The position numbers and the translations under genes were made by a program. Positions 62,704 through 64,000 of a DNA stretch of 64,000 nt are shown piece by piece. Source of the DNA: Histomonas meleagridis (lineage: Eukaryota > Parabasalia > Tritrichomonadida > Dientamoebidae); contig WSYJ01000164.1 of the NCBI GenBank assembly GCA_020186115.1, positions 372,001-436,000 of the forward strand, written 5' to 3'. Under the pieces are notes generated by a model. It was not told where the DNA came from. It searched no databases and saw only the letters and a program-made list of their open reading frames with translations. The number at the start of each line of letters is the position of its first letter. Position 1 is the stretch's first letter.

Positions 62704-63744
62704 ATGGAAGAGGAAGTATTCTTCTTTGGAATCAACATTTCATCTTGGCCTAAATTGTTCATTCTATTGTTCGGTGCAGTTGGAATATTCGCTACCTTTC
62801 TTTTCCATGGATTTGCTCATGAAAAATTATGTTCGCCAGATTATTACGGGTTTTCAGAACCATTATTCCTGACCTTTTGTCAGCTTTTTGGCTATGCATC
62901 GCTTTCGTTTCCAACATTGTTTAAGATTATATTTGGAAAAATGAAATTAAGTACATCATTTAAGCATTACGTATTTACATCACTCTCTTTAATTGCGTCT
63001 ATGCTTCTAGCCAATGTTGCTGCTCTTAGACTTAGCTATCCAACAGAGGTATTATTTAAATCATCCAAATTAATTCCTGTCATGATTGGAAACATAATTT
63101 TTCTGAAGAAAAAGCCAAAAAACACTGAAGTTATATCTGTCGTTTTCATTGTTTCTGGGCTTATTGGCATTTCTCTTGCCGATGTTCGAGGTCAAAACAG
63201 ATATGATAATTTAGGTATTGTCGCTGTTCTTACATCGTTAGCATTTGATGCAATTGCTTCAAACCTAGAGGATAAAATGATGTCTTTTTATAACGCTTCT
63301 CAATCAGAATTGATATCAATAATTTATAGTCTTGGCGCTTTAATTATTGGCACGTTTGCCATTATTACAGGTCAAATGTTCAGTGGCATTCGAAGGTGCA
63401 TTGAACGTCCTTCAGCCATTTTACAGTTATTATTATTTTCAATGCTCGGAGCCGTTGGAATTCAATTTGTTTATCTCATAATGAAAGTCTTCGGCTCTCT
63501 TACAACAGTTATGATCACTTCATTACGTAAAGCTCTAACTGTTTGCCTCTCATTTCTTCTCTTCAAGAATAAGCAGTTCACTCGCTGGCACCTTTTCTCT
63601 GTTCTTTTGCTTGCAGCTGGAATGCAGTGCAACATAATAAACAAGGTAACGAAGGGAAAGAAAGTTGAAGATCCTCCTGAAATACATGATGAGTTCAAAA
63701 ACTCGCCTTTAATGCCAGTTGAGTTTGAAGAAGTTGGCAAGTAG
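62704..63744 (+). CDS. PAPS / nucleotide-sugar transporter, SLC35B3-like
   Basis: About 346 residues with roughly ten transmembrane segments, of the SLC35B (UAA) family that imports nucleotide sugars or PAPS into the Golgi. The signature LSYPTEVLFKSSKLIPVMIG (about residues 112-131) is close to the PAPS transporters SLC35B2/B3. LEDKMMSFYNAS and ITSLRKALTVCLSFLLFKNK fit the C-terminal half. The cytoplasmic tail is charged. The ATG at 62704 is preferred; the longer open frame begins with TTG. PAPS as substrate is inferred; another UAA-family substrate is possible. Confidence 0.88.
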   Translation: MEEEVFFFGINISSWPKLFILLFGAVGIFATFLFHGFAHEKLCSPDYYGFSEPLFLTFCQLFGYASLSFPTLFKIIFGKMKLSTSFKHYVFTSLSLIASMLLANVAALRLSYPTEVLFKSSKLIPVMIGNIIFLKKKPKNTEVISVVFIVSGLIGISLADVRGQNRYDNLGIVAVLTSLAFDAIASNLEDKMMSFYNASQSELISIIYSLGALIIGTFAIITGQMFSGIRRCIERPSAILQLLLFSMLGAVGIQFVYLIMKVFGSLTTVMITSLRKALTVCLSFLLFKNKQFTRWHLFSVLLLAAGMQCNIINKVTKGKKVEDPPEIHDEFKNSPLMPVEFEEVGK

Positions 63745-63798
63745 CGGGAAATGTTTATAAAAATAAATGTCTATCTTGAAATAATAATTTTTTTTGAT

Positions 63799-64000
63799 AT
63801 GAAAATATGGAAAGAAAAACCAAACAGACATAGTCAAATTGTTTATCATCAAATTATGAAGAAAATAACAAAACAAAATAATATTTCATTTTTATGGTCA
63901 AAACTTGAACTATTAAGGGAAATAATATTTAATTTAGATAAAGAAAATGTTTTTAAAAATGTTTCAATAAATGATATATTTGAAATAAATTATCCATTTT
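63799..64000 (+). CDS. DUF3447 ankyrin-family protein, 5' end only (locus D)
   Basis: An ATG at 63799 opens a frame that runs off the window. It contains SKLELLRE-IIFNLDKENVFKNV...FEINYPF, matching the N-terminal DUF3447 segments of loci A (LEQIIFNITKANL...FDSNYP) and C (LERLIFGLTEEN...FDTNFP). It is the fourth member of the family in 64 kb. The ending is outside the window. Confidence 0.7.
   Translation, partial: MKIWKEKPNRHSQIVYHQIMKKITKQNNISFLWSKLELLREIIFNLDKENVFKNVSINDIFEINYPF

Overview
The window is eukaryotic, gene-dense and AT-rich, and reads best as a trichomonad (parabasalid; the composition suggests a Tritrichomonas-like species, which I cannot confirm). The reasons are: several DUF3447-plus-ankyrin genes, a decayed BspA-like leucine-rich-repeat gene, compact Myb-repeat regulators, GTP-type PEPCK, mostly intronless genes with tiny spacers, and many stop codons overlapping TAAA, the polyadenylation signal known in Trichomonas. 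Many long open frames begin at non-ATG codons; where an in-frame ATG with family support exists I moved the start to it.

Layout. 0-11 kb: Rac-type GTPase with a probable 23-nt intron, coiled-coil protein, divergent Lys-rich protein / PSMD9 proteasome chaperone, glucosidase II alpha, and a divergent pair of paralogous kinases. 11-19 kb: decayed BspA-like gene, a compact UBR4-type E3 ligase, ribosomal P1. 19-24 kb: two DUF3447-ankyrin loci (A and C), each followed by a modular ankyrin array, and a nonsense-riddled fragment on the other strand. 24-34 kb: 14-3-3, Rictor-like TORC2 subunit, CCT2, a two-repeat Myb, and an LRR-PP2C phosphatase. 34-39 kb: Cys-rich membrane protein, two adjacent broken Ras-like genes, bacterial-type ThiI, VAMP7-like SNARE. 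39.7-46.5 kb: a third DUF3447-ankyrin locus (B) split by two different DNA transposons, a pogo/Tc1-type element with TA duplication and a Merlin-type element with an 8-bp duplication and ~252-bp inverted repeats that carries an uninterrupted ~1-kb ATT microsatellite. 46.5-64 kb: three-repeat Myb, PEPCK, a ZIP-like membrane protein, histone H2A, coiled-coil protein, a 1409-residue unrecognised protein, a 48-bp tandem repeat, a repetitive acidic type I membrane protein, an SLC35B3-like PAPS transporter, and the start of a fourth DUF3447 gene at the right edge.

The most unusual structure is the ankyrin arrays. Single ankyrin units (89 nt) alternate with AT-rich spacers of almost invariant length (81 nt), giving a 170-nt period that cannot be one reading frame. 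Removing 71 nt per spacer leaves 99-nt, 33-residue in-frame repeats, and the last unit of every array runs openly to a stop. This looks like tandem duplication of an exon-intron unit, but the splice signals are incomplete (GT present but AG partly lost in A; CAG present but GT lost in B), so it is either a set of unusual introns or a family of decaying ones.
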